Below are positions 42,693 through 50,091 of a stretch of 64,000 nt of DNA, piece by piece. Source of the DNA: Paraburkholderia madseniana (GTDB lineage: Bacteria; Pseudomonadota; Gammaproteobacteria; Burkholderiales; Burkholderiaceae); contig NZ_VOSW01000013.1 of assembly GCF_009690905.1 (NCBI RefSeq), positions 62,001 to 126,000 of the forward strand, written 5' to 3'. Position numbers and translations under genes: made by a program. The stretch's first letter is position 1, and each line of letters starts with the position of its first letter. The notes under the pieces were generated by a model. It saw only the letters and a program-made list of their open reading frames with translations, ran no database searches and had not been told where the DNA came from.

Positions 42693-43901
42693 GTGAGTGC
42701 ATCGCGAATTGCCGCCCGCGTCCAACGAATCAAACCTTCGCCGAGCAGCGCCGCGGCGGACCGGGCCGCGGAACTGCGGCGGCAGGGGAAAATCATCGTC
42801 AACCTCGTGGTCGGCGAACCCGATTTCGACACGCCCGCGCACATTCGCCAGGCCGCCTTCGATGCGATGGAGCGCGGCGAAACGCGCTATACGCAAACCG
42901 CGGGCACGCCGGCGCTGCGCGCCGCCATCGCCGCAAAGCTGCAACGCGAGAACGGTCTCTCGTACGATCCCAAACACATCATCGTGACGTGCGGCGCCAA
43001 ACACGCGATCTTCAACGCGCTCGCCATCACCGTTGAAGCAGGCGATGAAGTTCTGATTCCCGCCCCTTACTGGGTGTCCTATCCGGACATGGTGCTCGCC
43101 TGCGACGGCGTGCCGGTCGTCGTGCCCTGCACCGAGGAAGACAGTTTCAAGCTCACGCCCGCCGCCCTCGAAGCGGCGATTACGCCCCGTACGCGCTGGC
43201 TGATCATCAATTCGCCGACCAATCCCACGGGCGCAACGTATAGCGCCGCAGAACTGCGCGCATTGGCGGATGTGCTGTTGCGTCACCCGCAGGTGCTGGT
43301 GATGATGGACGACATCTACGAACACATCCGGTTCGAAGGCGAAGCATCACAGCACCTCTTGTCGATTGAACCCGAACTCAGCTCACGCACCCTGGTCGTC
43401 AACGGTGTGTCCAAGACCTACGCGATGACCGGCTGGCGCATCGGCTACGCCGCCGGTCCCGCCGACCTGATCGCGGCCATGGACACGCTCCAGTCCCAAT
43501 CCACCAGTAACGCCAGTTCGATCAGCCAGGCCGCGGCGCTCGCAGCGCTGACGGGCGACCAGACATTCGTGCAGCAATCGGTGCGGACCTACAAGGAACG
43601 CCGCGACCACGCACTCGAAGCCCTTAACGCGATTCCCGGCATCAGTTGCAAAACGCCGGGCGGCGCCTTCTATCTGTATGTCAATTGCGGCGGCATGATC
43701 GGCCGCACCACGCCGCAGGGCAAACGCATCGAAGGCGACGTGGATGCCGTTCTGTATCTGCTCGAGCATGCCGGCGTCGCGCTAGTTGCCGGATCGGCCT
43801 ATGGCGTTTCACCCTTCTTCCGGATGTCGATCGCGACAAGCATCGACATCATCGATGAAGGCTGCAGGAAGATTGCCGCCGCGGTCGCCGCACTGAACTG
43901 A
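42693..43901 (+). CDS. PLP-dependent class I/II aminotransferase (aspartate aminotransferase-like)
   Basis: Cytoplasmic aminotransferase of 402 residues, fold type I. The N-terminus is like aspartate/aromatic aminotransferases (IVNLVVGEPDFDTPAHI). Motifs are NSPTNPTGATYSAAEL (about 170), the Asp in MMDDIYEHIRFEG and the PLP-binding Lys in NGVSKTYAMTGWRIGY (about 238). The substrate is not readable. The start is GTG with GAGGAG 6 nt upstream. It stands under a Nac-type promoter, divergent from nac, and is followed by a porin gene. Confidence 0.92.
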   Translation: MSASRIAARVQRIKPSPSSAAADRAAELRRQGKIIVNLVVGEPDFDTPAHIRQAAFDAMERGETRYTQTAGTPALRAAIAAKLQRENGLSYDPKHIIVTCGAKHAIFNALAITVEAGDEVLIPAPYWVSYPDMVLACDGVPVVVPCTEEDSFKLTPAALEAAITPRTRWLIINSPTNPTGATYSAAELRALADVLLRHPQVLVMMDDIYEHIRFEGEASQHLLSIEPELSSRTLVVNGVSKTYAMTGWRIGYAAGPADLIAAMDTLQSQSTSNASSISQAAALAALTGDQTFVQQSVRTYKERRDHALEALNAIPGISCKTPGGAFYLYVNCGGMIGRTTPQGKRIEGDVDAVLYLLEHAGVALVAGSAYGVSPFFRMSIATSIDIIDEGCRKIAAAVAALN

Positions 43902-43908
43902 GAGTACG

Positions 43909-43937
43909 GCGACGACGTGAATACGTCGCGTCGTCGC
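43909..43937 (+). other. Hairpin between aminotransferase and porin genes
   Basis: GCGACGACG pairs perfectly with CGTCGTCGC across an 11-nt loop and is followed by TTTG. It is a weak terminator candidate. Confidence 0.45.
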
Positions 43938-44024
43938 TTTGAAAAAAAGACATGCCGCGCCGCGAGGACGTGGCAGTCGGTTTGGAATTTTCCATTTTTC
44001 GTCAATCTGCAAGGGGATCTACTC

Positions 44025-45140
44025 GTGAAAAAACATACATTAGGCATACTAACTGGATTAGGACTGGCAGCAGTTTCTGGGATCGCGCACGCGCAGTCGA
44101 GCGTCACCCTGTACGGCATCATCGACGAAGCGGTGCGCTACGACACCCACCAGAACAAATCCGGCGGGAAGCTTTTCACGATGGGTAGCGGCGGCGAGAT
44201 TCAGGGTAGCCGCTGGGGTCTGCAGGGAACCGAGGATCTCGGCGGCGGATTAGCCGCCATTTTCCAACTCGAAGGCGGCTTTACACCGAATACCGGTGTG
44301 ACGCAGCAATCCACGCCGTCCGGCGCGGCCCGCCTGTTCGGCCGCACCGCGATGGTGGGGCTGCGCAGTACCGACTACGGCACGTTGACGATGGGCCGGC
44401 AATACACGCTGGTGCATGAAATGGGCTGGACGCACGATATCTATGCGTTCGCCAATTACACCGGCACGGTCGGCTTTCAAGGTGCCGGTCTGACTGGCGG
44501 CGGCCGTCTGGACAATTCCGTGCGATATACCTCGCCGACGCTTGCGGGTTTCACCCTCAAGGGCTCGTATACGTTTGGCGGGGTAGCGGGAAATACTCAC
44601 CAGAACTCGTCGCCGGCCGTCAGCCTTTCTTACGACCACGGCCCCTTGAGCGTTGGCGCGGCCTATCAGATCGTCAACGACATCGGCGGCCTGACGCCTG
44701 CGACCAGCACCTATGGCAGCACGTACTTCGGCGTGACGATCCCGGACAGCTCGCAAAAGATCTTCACCGCGGGCGCAACGTATAAGTTCGGCGCGGCGAA
44801 GGTGTTCGGCTCGTATATCTACAGCCACGTCTATCCGGCCGACTATCGCAACGACTCCTTCTCCACCGCGGTCCAGTACTTCATCACGCCGGGACTCGTG
44901 CTCGATCTGCCGTTCTACATCGACTTCGTCCATCACGCAGGTCAGAGCGGCACGCGCATCACGACCGGTCCGACGTTCGACTATTTCCTCAGCAAGCGCA
45001 CCGACGTCTATGTCGGCGTGGACTACAACCACCTCACCGGCGCATGGACGACCCTCGCCGCCGCCTCCGGCTCGAACCAGCCGTTCTATGGCTTCAACTC
45101 GCTGTTCGAAGCGACGATCGGTCTGCGTCACAAGTTCTAA
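44025..45140 (+). CDS. Gram-negative porin (Burkholderia OmpC-like)
   Basis: Outer-membrane trimeric porin of 371 residues. The signal peptide is about 1-23 (KKHTLGILTGLGLAAVSGIA, ending AHA). The mature protein begins QSSVTLYGIIDEAV, has the constriction-loop style repeats of beta strands (RWGLQGTEDLGGGLAAIFQL) and ends in the C-terminal Phe (GLRHKF) needed for Bam recognition. The GTG start at 44025 has GGGGA upstream; the open frame extends 36 codons earlier without porin character. It probably serves entry of the solutes used by the neighbouring Nac-controlled genes. Confidence 0.92.
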   Translation: MKKHTLGILTGLGLAAVSGIAHAQSSVTLYGIIDEAVRYDTHQNKSGGKLFTMGSGGEIQGSRWGLQGTEDLGGGLAAIFQLEGGFTPNTGVTQQSTPSGAARLFGRTAMVGLRSTDYGTLTMGRQYTLVHEMGWTHDIYAFANYTGTVGFQGAGLTGGGRLDNSVRYTSPTLAGFTLKGSYTFGGVAGNTHQNSSPAVSLSYDHGPLSVGAAYQIVNDIGGLTPATSTYGSTYFGVTIPDSSQKIFTAGATYKFGAAKVFGSYIYSHVYPADYRNDSFSTAVQYFITPGLVLDLPFYIDFVHHAGQSGTRITTGPTFDYFLSKRTDVYVGVDYNHLTGAWTTLAAASGSNQPFYGFNSLFEATIGLRHKF

Positions 45141-45208
45141 GGTTTGCGGTGTGGCACGTCTGTTCGGTGTCGCCCGACGCCGGCAGACCTCACCGAAAGC
45201 CGAACGAC

Positions 45209-45234
45209 ATCGGGACGCGAAGTCTTGTCCCGAT
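45209..45234 (+). other. Hairpin after the porin gene
   Basis: ATCGGGAC and GTCCCGAT form a perfect 8-bp stem around a 10-nt loop, 69 bp after the porin stop. There is no T run; it may end or stabilise the porin transcript. Confidence 0.4.
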
Positions 45235-45282
45235 CGTCAACAATGTCATCGAGAACATGACCAAGGCGCTCGAATGAGCATC

Positions 45283-45346
45283 CATAAGCGTCGACTATCG
45301 GCCCAGACAACTTTGATCTTTGTCGACTGGGCCTTGAGGCGCTACC
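45283..45346 (+). promoter_or_regulatory. Nac-type promoter of the idonate dehydrogenase gene
   Basis: Nac box ATAAGCGTCGACTAT (45284-45298, ATA-N9-TAT), then TCTTTG placed exactly as in the other sites, -35 TTTGTC (45319-45324), a 16-bp spacer and a poor -10 GCTACC (45341-45346). The gene starts 44 bp downstream. Confidence 0.6.
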
Positions 45347-45389
45347 GTATAGCGTGCTGATCCCGCATTCACCGTTATAGGCCCTCACC

Positions 45390-46424
45390 ATGCATGCACT
45401 TGTCATTCACGCCCCACTCGATCTGCGCATCGAGGACGTTCCCACGCCTGAACCGGAAGCCAACCAGTTGCTCGTACGGGTTCGGGCCGGCGGTATCTGC
45501 GGTTCGGATCTTCACTACTTCAACCATGGCGGTTTCGGCACGATTCGCATCAAGGAGCCCATGGTGCTCGGCCATGAAGTCTCGGGCGCCGTCTCGCGTG
45601 TGGGACCTGGTGTGACGGATATGCCGGTCGGTACGCGGATCTCCATCAGCCCGAGCCGGCCGTGTGGCCTGTGCCAATACTGTCAGCAAGGGCTGCAGAA
45701 CCACTGCCTGGATATGCGTTACTACGGAAGCGCGATGCGCACGCCGCACGTGCAGGGCGCATTCCGGCAGGAGATCGTGATCGACCGTTCACAGGCGCAC
45801 GTCGTGGCGGACTCGTTGAGCGATGCGGAAGCCGCGATGGCCGAACCGCTTTCGGTTGCCCTTCACGCCGTTCGGCGCGCGGGTCCGTTGCTCGGTAAGC
45901 GGGTGCTCGTCACAGGATGTGGGCCGATCGGCGCGTTGATCGCGGCGGCCGCGCGCAGGGCCGGTGCAGCGATGATCGTGACAACCGACGTGAATGCGCT
46001 TCCGCTCGACAGCGCGAAAAAGGTCGGCGCCGACCTCGCGTTCAACATCGCGGAGACGCCTGACGCGCTCCAGCCGTTCGCCGTCGACAAGGGCAGTTTC
46101 GACGTTCTGTTCGAGGCGAGCGGCAACGCAGCGGCATTGCGCGGGGCATTCGACGTGCTCAAACCGCGCGGCGTGATCGTCCAGGTCGGCCTCGGCGGCG
46201 ACATCTCGTTGCCGATCAATGTGATCGTCGCCAAGGAATTCGATCTGCGCGGCGCGTTCCGCTTCCACGAAGAATTCGCCATTGCCGTCGAACTGCTGAA
46301 CAAGGGATTGATCGACGTGAAGCCCCTGATCTCGGGCATTTTCCCGTATCAGGATTCGGTCAAGGCGTTCCAGACAGCGGGCGACCGTTCAAAATCGATG
46401 AAGGTGCTGGTGAGCTTCGATTAA
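45390..46424 (+). CDS. idnD: L-idonate 5-dehydrogenase-like zinc dehydrogenase
   Basis: Medium-chain zinc alcohol dehydrogenase of 344 residues. Catalytic zinc ligands are in GGICGSDLHYF (about 36) and GHEVSG (about 63); the structural zinc Cys cluster is PCGLCQYCQQGLQNHC (about 91). The NAD-binding motif is VTGCGPIGALIAAAARRAG. The segment EFDLRGAFRFHEEFAIAVEL resembles L-idonate 5-dehydrogenases, which oxidise L-idonate to 5-keto-D-gluconate. IdnO-like and gluconokinase genes 15 kb away would complete the pathway. It ends at a strong terminator. Confidence 0.83.
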   Translation: MHALVIHAPLDLRIEDVPTPEPEANQLLVRVRAGGICGSDLHYFNHGGFGTIRIKEPMVLGHEVSGAVSRVGPGVTDMPVGTRISISPSRPCGLCQYCQQGLQNHCLDMRYYGSAMRTPHVQGAFRQEIVIDRSQAHVVADSLSDAEAAMAEPLSVALHAVRRAGPLLGKRVLVTGCGPIGALIAAAARRAGAAMIVTTDVNALPLDSAKKVGADLAFNIAETPDALQPFAVDKGSFDVLFEASGNAAALRGAFDVLKPRGVIVQVGLGGDISLPINVIVAKEFDLRGAFRFHEEFAIAVELLNKGLIDVKPLISGIFPYQDSVKAFQTAGDRSKSMKVLVSFD

Positions 46425-46519
46425 TTGATCCCGCACGTGTGGCGACGATGACGCGGCAAGCCGCATTCTCGTCGTCATGCGTCCACCCATCACGCGAATG
46501 GGCAATGAAAGGGCGATAA

Positions 46520-46555
46520 AAAAAGCCGACGTCGCGATGTAGACGTCGGCTTTTT
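46520..46555. terminator. Bidirectional rho-independent terminator
   Basis: AAAAAGCCGACGTC and GACGTCGGCTTTTT form a 14-bp stem around an 8-nt loop, with A and T tracts at the two ends. It serves the convergent idonate dehydrogenase and RraA-like genes. Confidence 0.93.
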
Positions 46556-46574
46556 CCTTCTCCCCACACGGTGC

Positions 46575-47243
46575 TCAGTTATTGCATCGTGCTTCGAGCG
46601 CATCGATAAACGCGCGGTTCCAGCGGCCGTCCTTCATCGCTCGCATCGTCTCAGCCTCTGCTTCCAGAACGGCCAGCGCTTTTTCGATGACGTGTTCGGC
46701 ATCGCCTTGCGGAATGGCGAGCAAGCCATCCTGATCGCCGACCACGATATCCCCCGGATTGACCACCATGCCGCCGACCGACACCGGCACATTGATTTCA
46801 CCCGGACCGTCTTTATACGGCCCCCGATGCGTGACCCCACGGGCGTAAACCGGAAAATCCCGATCGCGGATTTCCGCGACGTCACGGATCGCACCATCTA
46901 CCACCAAACCAACAACGCCGATGTGGGCCGCGTAGAACGACAGAATGCCGCCGACCACGGCGTTGTTGAGATCACCACCAGCATCCACGACCAGTACGTC
47001 CCCTGGACGGCAAAACTCCAGGGCGCGCAGGTAAGTCAGGTTATCCCCGCCACGCGAGCGCACCGTGACCGCGGTACCGGCCATCGTCTTCTTGCCGGGC
47101 CGCTGATACGGGTGCAGGCCCACACTGCCGATGTTGCGATGCATGTTGTCGCTGAGCGCAGAGACGGGGATGTCGCGCAACGCGCTAAGGATCGTTTCGG
47201 CAGCCTGAGCCGCCGACGGGTTCTTCCTGATGGCTTTGTACAT
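46575..47243 (-). CDS. RraA/HMG-aldolase family protein
   Basis: Protein of 222 residues of the RraA-like family, which includes 4-hydroxy-4-methyl-2-oxoglutarate aldolases and oxaloacetate decarboxylases as well as the RNase E inhibitor RraA. Family features are VSALSDNMHRN (about 27), GDVLVVDAGGDLNNAVVGGI (about 80-99) and the metal/substrate segment GLVVDGAIRDVAEIRDRDFP (about 113) with the conserved Arg-Asp. The length is greater than RraA proper and fits the metabolic subgroup. ATG 47243 fits the family start, with GGAAG upstream. A Nac-type promoter precedes it. Confidence 0.85.
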   Translation of the reverse strand: MYKAIRKNPSAAQAAETILSALRDIPVSALSDNMHRNIGSVGLHPYQRPGKKTMAGTAVTVRSRGGDNLTYLRALEFCRPGDVLVVDAGGDLNNAVVGGILSFYAAHIGVVGLVVDGAIRDVAEIRDRDFPVYARGVTHRGPYKDGPGEINVPVSVGGMVVNPGDIVVGDQDGLLAIPQGDAEHVIEKALAVLEAEAETMRAMKDGRWNRAFIDALEARCNN

Positions 47244-47330
47244 GGTCGATCTTCGCTTCCGGATGTAAGGGGAGCGGCTCATGCAGATCAGGAACGAGTA
47301 GGCACGACACCGCTGCAACACGGATATAAC

Positions 47331-47394
47331 GGTATATCGCCCCCGCAAATCGCGCCAAGACGGGTTCGTTCTTGCACGATAGGAAACGCTTATG
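47331..47394 (-). promoter_or_regulatory. Nac-type promoter of the RraA-like gene
   Basis: On the minus strand the Nac box ATAAGCGTTTCCTAT (47393-47379), -35 TTGGCG (47358-47353), a 16-bp spacer and -10 TATACC (47336-47331) repeat the layout of the other sites. The gene starts about 88 bp downstream. Confidence 0.75.
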
Positions 47395-47515
47395 AAACGC
47401 AATTGCCGGAGGAGGCGGCGCTCAGATACGCCGAGGTCGACTCTCGACGATCAGTCATAGGCAGCGAAAGCAGACATTGGTTAACATCGCTCATTGCCCC
47501 TGGGATTTCACACCG

Positions 47516-47899
47516 ATGCCCTCTTCCATCCGCAACTCGCTCGTCTGGATCTTCGACGCATTCGAGCGCGACGCCACCTATATTCGCAAACGGATGTTCG
47601 GCAGCGATGCCGCCTATATCGACGGCCTGCTATGTCTGATTGCCGCCGATCGCGACAAGCCGTGGAATGGCTTGCTGGTGTGCACCTCGCACGAACGCCA
47701 CGCCGCGCTCATTGAAGAAGTACCCGCTTTGCGGCCGCATCCGGTGCTTGGAAAATGGCTTTATGTGCCGCAAGACGATCCGGCTTTTGAAACCACCGTC
47801 GAAACCATGACGGCGCTCGTGCTCGCACGCGACCCGCGCGTAGGTGTCGAACCGAAGCCGCGCAAACGGAGCGGCAAATCCACGTTGCCGAAGACATAA
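47516..47899 (+). CDS. Hypothetical protein, TfoX-N-like possible
   Basis: Small cytoplasmic protein of 127 residues. I see RKRMFGSDAAYIDGLLCLIA near residue 20, which faintly recalls the RKMFG start of TfoX N-terminal domains, then a mixed alpha/beta body (WNGLLVCTSHERHAALIEEV) and a basic C-terminal tail (KPRKRSGKS). No catalytic motif is visible. ATG 47516 is preferred over a TTG at 47477. It stands alone between the RraA-like gene and a LysR gene. The function is not recognised. Confidence 0.6.
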   Translation: MPSSIRNSLVWIFDAFERDATYIRKRMFGSDAAYIDGLLCLIAADRDKPWNGLLVCTSHERHAALIEEVPALRPHPVLGKWLYVPQDDPAFETTVETMTALVLARDPRVGVEPKPRKRSGKSTLPKT

Positions 47900-48000
47900 A
47901 GCATCGCTGCCGGCCGCCTCATCACATGACGTCCGCAAGCTAACTCGCTAACGCTGCAGTACGTTATCCCCGTTCAGAGGCTTATCTGAACCCGGCACGT

Positions 48001-48936
48001 TCAACGCGCAGCACGAAGCTCAGACGGCTCGAGATAGAAATCCCTGTTCCCCGCGAGGCGCTCGACCATAAAGTCGATGAACGTCCTCACGCGCAGCGGT
48101 TGCTCGGTTCGATGGCGATAGTAGACGTAGATGGCCTCACGCTGCGTGACATGCCTGACGAGCAGCGGAACAAGTTCGCCACGTTTGATGGGCAGGGTCG
48201 CCGAAAAGCTGCCGAGTTGACCGATTGCGAGTCCCGCCAGCACGGCTTGGGTCTCCGCGTCCGTGTCATTGACGCATAAGCTAGCTGCGACGTCGCGATA
48301 GGCGATCTCGTCACCGATCAGAAATTCCCACGGAGCCTGCTTGCCGGTATTCGCCCGTCGATAGCCGGTGCAACGGTGCCCGTCGAGCTCGTCGATGGTC
48401 CGCGGCGCGCCATAACGCTCGAGATAGGCAGGCGAGGCACAGACAATCAGTTGGATCGGCAACAGCCGTCTCGCGATCGTGCCGCCCGACGGCGGCGAAC
48501 CACCGCGAAAGCCAACATCGGCGCGATCGCTGACGAGGTCGGTGAAGTGATCGTCGAACTGCACGTCCAGTTGCACATTCGGGTGCAATTCGGCGAATTC
48601 CAGGAAATATGGCCATAGCACGGTGCGCCAGAATGCACTTGGTGCACTCACCCGCAACGGGCCCGCAATCGCCTCTTTCGATCGCCGCGCGTCGTCGAGT
48701 GCCGACGACAGTATCGCCAACGCAGGTCTCACGTTGTCCAGAAGCCCCTGCCCCTCCTCGGTCAAACTCAACTTGCGTGTGGTTCGGTGGAAAAGCCGAA
48801 CCCCCAGCTCCTTTTCCAGTTGCATGACCGCGTGGCTCGCGGCCTGCGGCGAGATGCCCTGATCCACGGCGGCCTTGCGCAGGCTTCCCAGCGCCGCGGC
48901 CCGGACGAATATCGTGATCGCGCGTACTTCGTTCAT
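48001..48936 (-). CDS. LysR-family regulator
   Basis: Regulator of 311 residues. The helix-turn-helix lies at about 1-60 (EVRAITIFVRAAALGSLRKA, ISPQAASHAVMQLEKELGVR, LFHRTTRKLSLTEEG), of the kind that controls divergent oxidoreductase genes. The effector domain begins near 88. It is divergent from the SDR gene at 49053 with an inverted TGATT-N11-AATCA between them. The ATG at 48936 fits the family N-terminus. Confidence 0.9.
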   Translation of the reverse strand: MNEVRAITIFVRAAALGSLRKAAVDQGISPQAASHAVMQLEKELGVRLFHRTTRKLSLTEEGQGLLDNVRPALAILSSALDDARRSKEAIAGPLRVSAPSAFWRTVLWPYFLEFAELHPNVQLDVQFDDHFTDLVSDRADVGFRGGSPPSGGTIARRLLPIQLIVCASPAYLERYGAPRTIDELDGHRCTGYRRANTGKQAPWEFLIGDEIAYRDVAASLCVNDTDAETQAVLAGLAIGQLGSFSATLPIKRGELVPLLVRHVTQREAIYVYYRHRTEQPLRVRTFIDFMVERLAGNRDFYLEPSELRAAR

Positions 48937-48962
48937 GGCCGCCCGAATTAGCAAATAAAAGT

Positions 48963-48983
48963 TGATTATCAGTCTACCAATCA
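48963..48983. promoter_or_regulatory. T-N11-A LysR-type operator between LysR and SDR genes
   Basis: TGATT-N11-AATCA is a perfect inverted repeat with LysR-box spacing in the 116-bp gap between the divergent starts at 48936 and 49053. It is the expected operator of the adjacent regulator. Confidence 0.55.
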
Positions 48984-49052
48984 GCCTCTAGTTTATGCCA
49001 ATCGACACTCCTATTATTCGTTCACTTTCACCCGAACCGTAGGAGAAACATC

Positions 49053-49910
49053 ATGGCTAACAACACGAACAACGGCTTCAAGCGCGTCTGGTTCATCACC
49101 GGCGCAACGCGCGGCCTCGGCGCGCTGATCGCCCAGGCAGCCCTGGCTGACGGCAACGCGGTCGTTGCTACCGGCCGCAATGTCGCAGCGATCGCCGAGC
49201 GCTTCGGTCACTCGCCGGCACTCCTTCCCGTCGCGCTGGACGTGACCGACGAAGCCCAGGCGAAGGCCGCGGTTCAAGCCGCAGTTGAACGATTCGGCCG
49301 GATCGACGTTCTGGTCAATAACGCGGGCTTCGGTTTGCTTGGCGCCATCGAGGAGTCAAGCGATGCCGATGTGCGCCGCATGTACGACACGAACGTATTC
49401 GGCTTGCTGAATATCACGCGCGCCGTTCTGCCGGTGATGCGCGCCCAGCGGGCCGGTCACATCATCAATATGTCGTCGATCGGCGGCTATCGGTCAGCCG
49501 CCGGGTTCGGCGCCTATTGTTCGACCAAGTTCGCAGTTGAAGGCTTGACCGAGGCATTGCACGCCGAGCTGAAGCCGCTCGGCATTCACGCAACGGTCGT
49601 GGAGCCTGGATACTTCCGTACGGACTTTCTCGACGCGTCATCGCTTGTTGTTGCTGGGAACGTGATTGCCGACTATGACGAGACGTCAGGAGCTGTTCGC
49701 CGGCTCGCTACCGGCATGAACCACAACCAGCCGGGCAACCCGGAGAAACTCGCGGCCGCCATGGTCGATCTGGTCGACGCACCAACGCCTCCGCTGCGGC
49801 TGCCGCTTGGCACCGACACGCTGAAGGCGATCGCTGAGAAGAATGCCTATGTCACGCAGGAAACCGAAACCTGGAAGGCGTTGTCGGCATCGACTGATTT
49901 TTCTGAATAA
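49053..49910 (+). CDS. SDR-family oxidoreductase
   Basis: NAD(P)-dependent short-chain dehydrogenase of 285 residues. The cofactor motif ITGATRGLGA lies near 15, NNAGFGLLGAIEESSD near 89 and the catalytic pair in YCSTKFAVEGLTEALH near 155. The C-terminal extension is like the SDR5-type proteins found beside LysR genes. TAGGAGAAACATC precedes the ATG. The substrate is unknown; the divergent LysR gene is the likely regulator. Confidence 0.9.
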   Translation: MANNTNNGFKRVWFITGATRGLGALIAQAALADGNAVVATGRNVAAIAERFGHSPALLPVALDVTDEAQAKAAVQAAVERFGRIDVLVNNAGFGLLGAIEESSDADVRRMYDTNVFGLLNITRAVLPVMRAQRAGHIINMSSIGGYRSAAGFGAYCSTKFAVEGLTEALHAELKPLGIHATVVEPGYFRTDFLDASSLVVAGNVIADYDETSGAVRRLATGMNHNQPGNPEKLAAAMVDLVDAPTPPLRLPLGTDTLKAIAEKNAYVTQETETWKALSASTDFSE

Positions 49911-49919
49911 ATGCTGACA

Positions 49920-49961
49920 CTATCCGCTTCCCATTTGCGTTGCGTAATGGGAAGCGGATAG
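49920..49961. repeat. 16-bp perfect inverted repeat
   Basis: CTATCCGCTTCCCATT and AATGGGAAGCGGATAG flank a 10-nt loop, just after the SDR stop. A second short echo (ACGCAATGGG) follows. No T run is present. It may be a transcript end structure or a REP-like element; I did not find a second copy in the window. Confidence 0.7.
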
Positions 49962-50091
49962 GCCGATACGCAATGGGGGTTTGCACCGAAGTCGCCGCCA
50001 CTAATCCTTCATCATGCGTTGTTACGGTAACCGGGTTGTACGTGCTAGTCCGTCTGAAAAGAACTTCCACCTCCCCACCCGGAACCTACAG

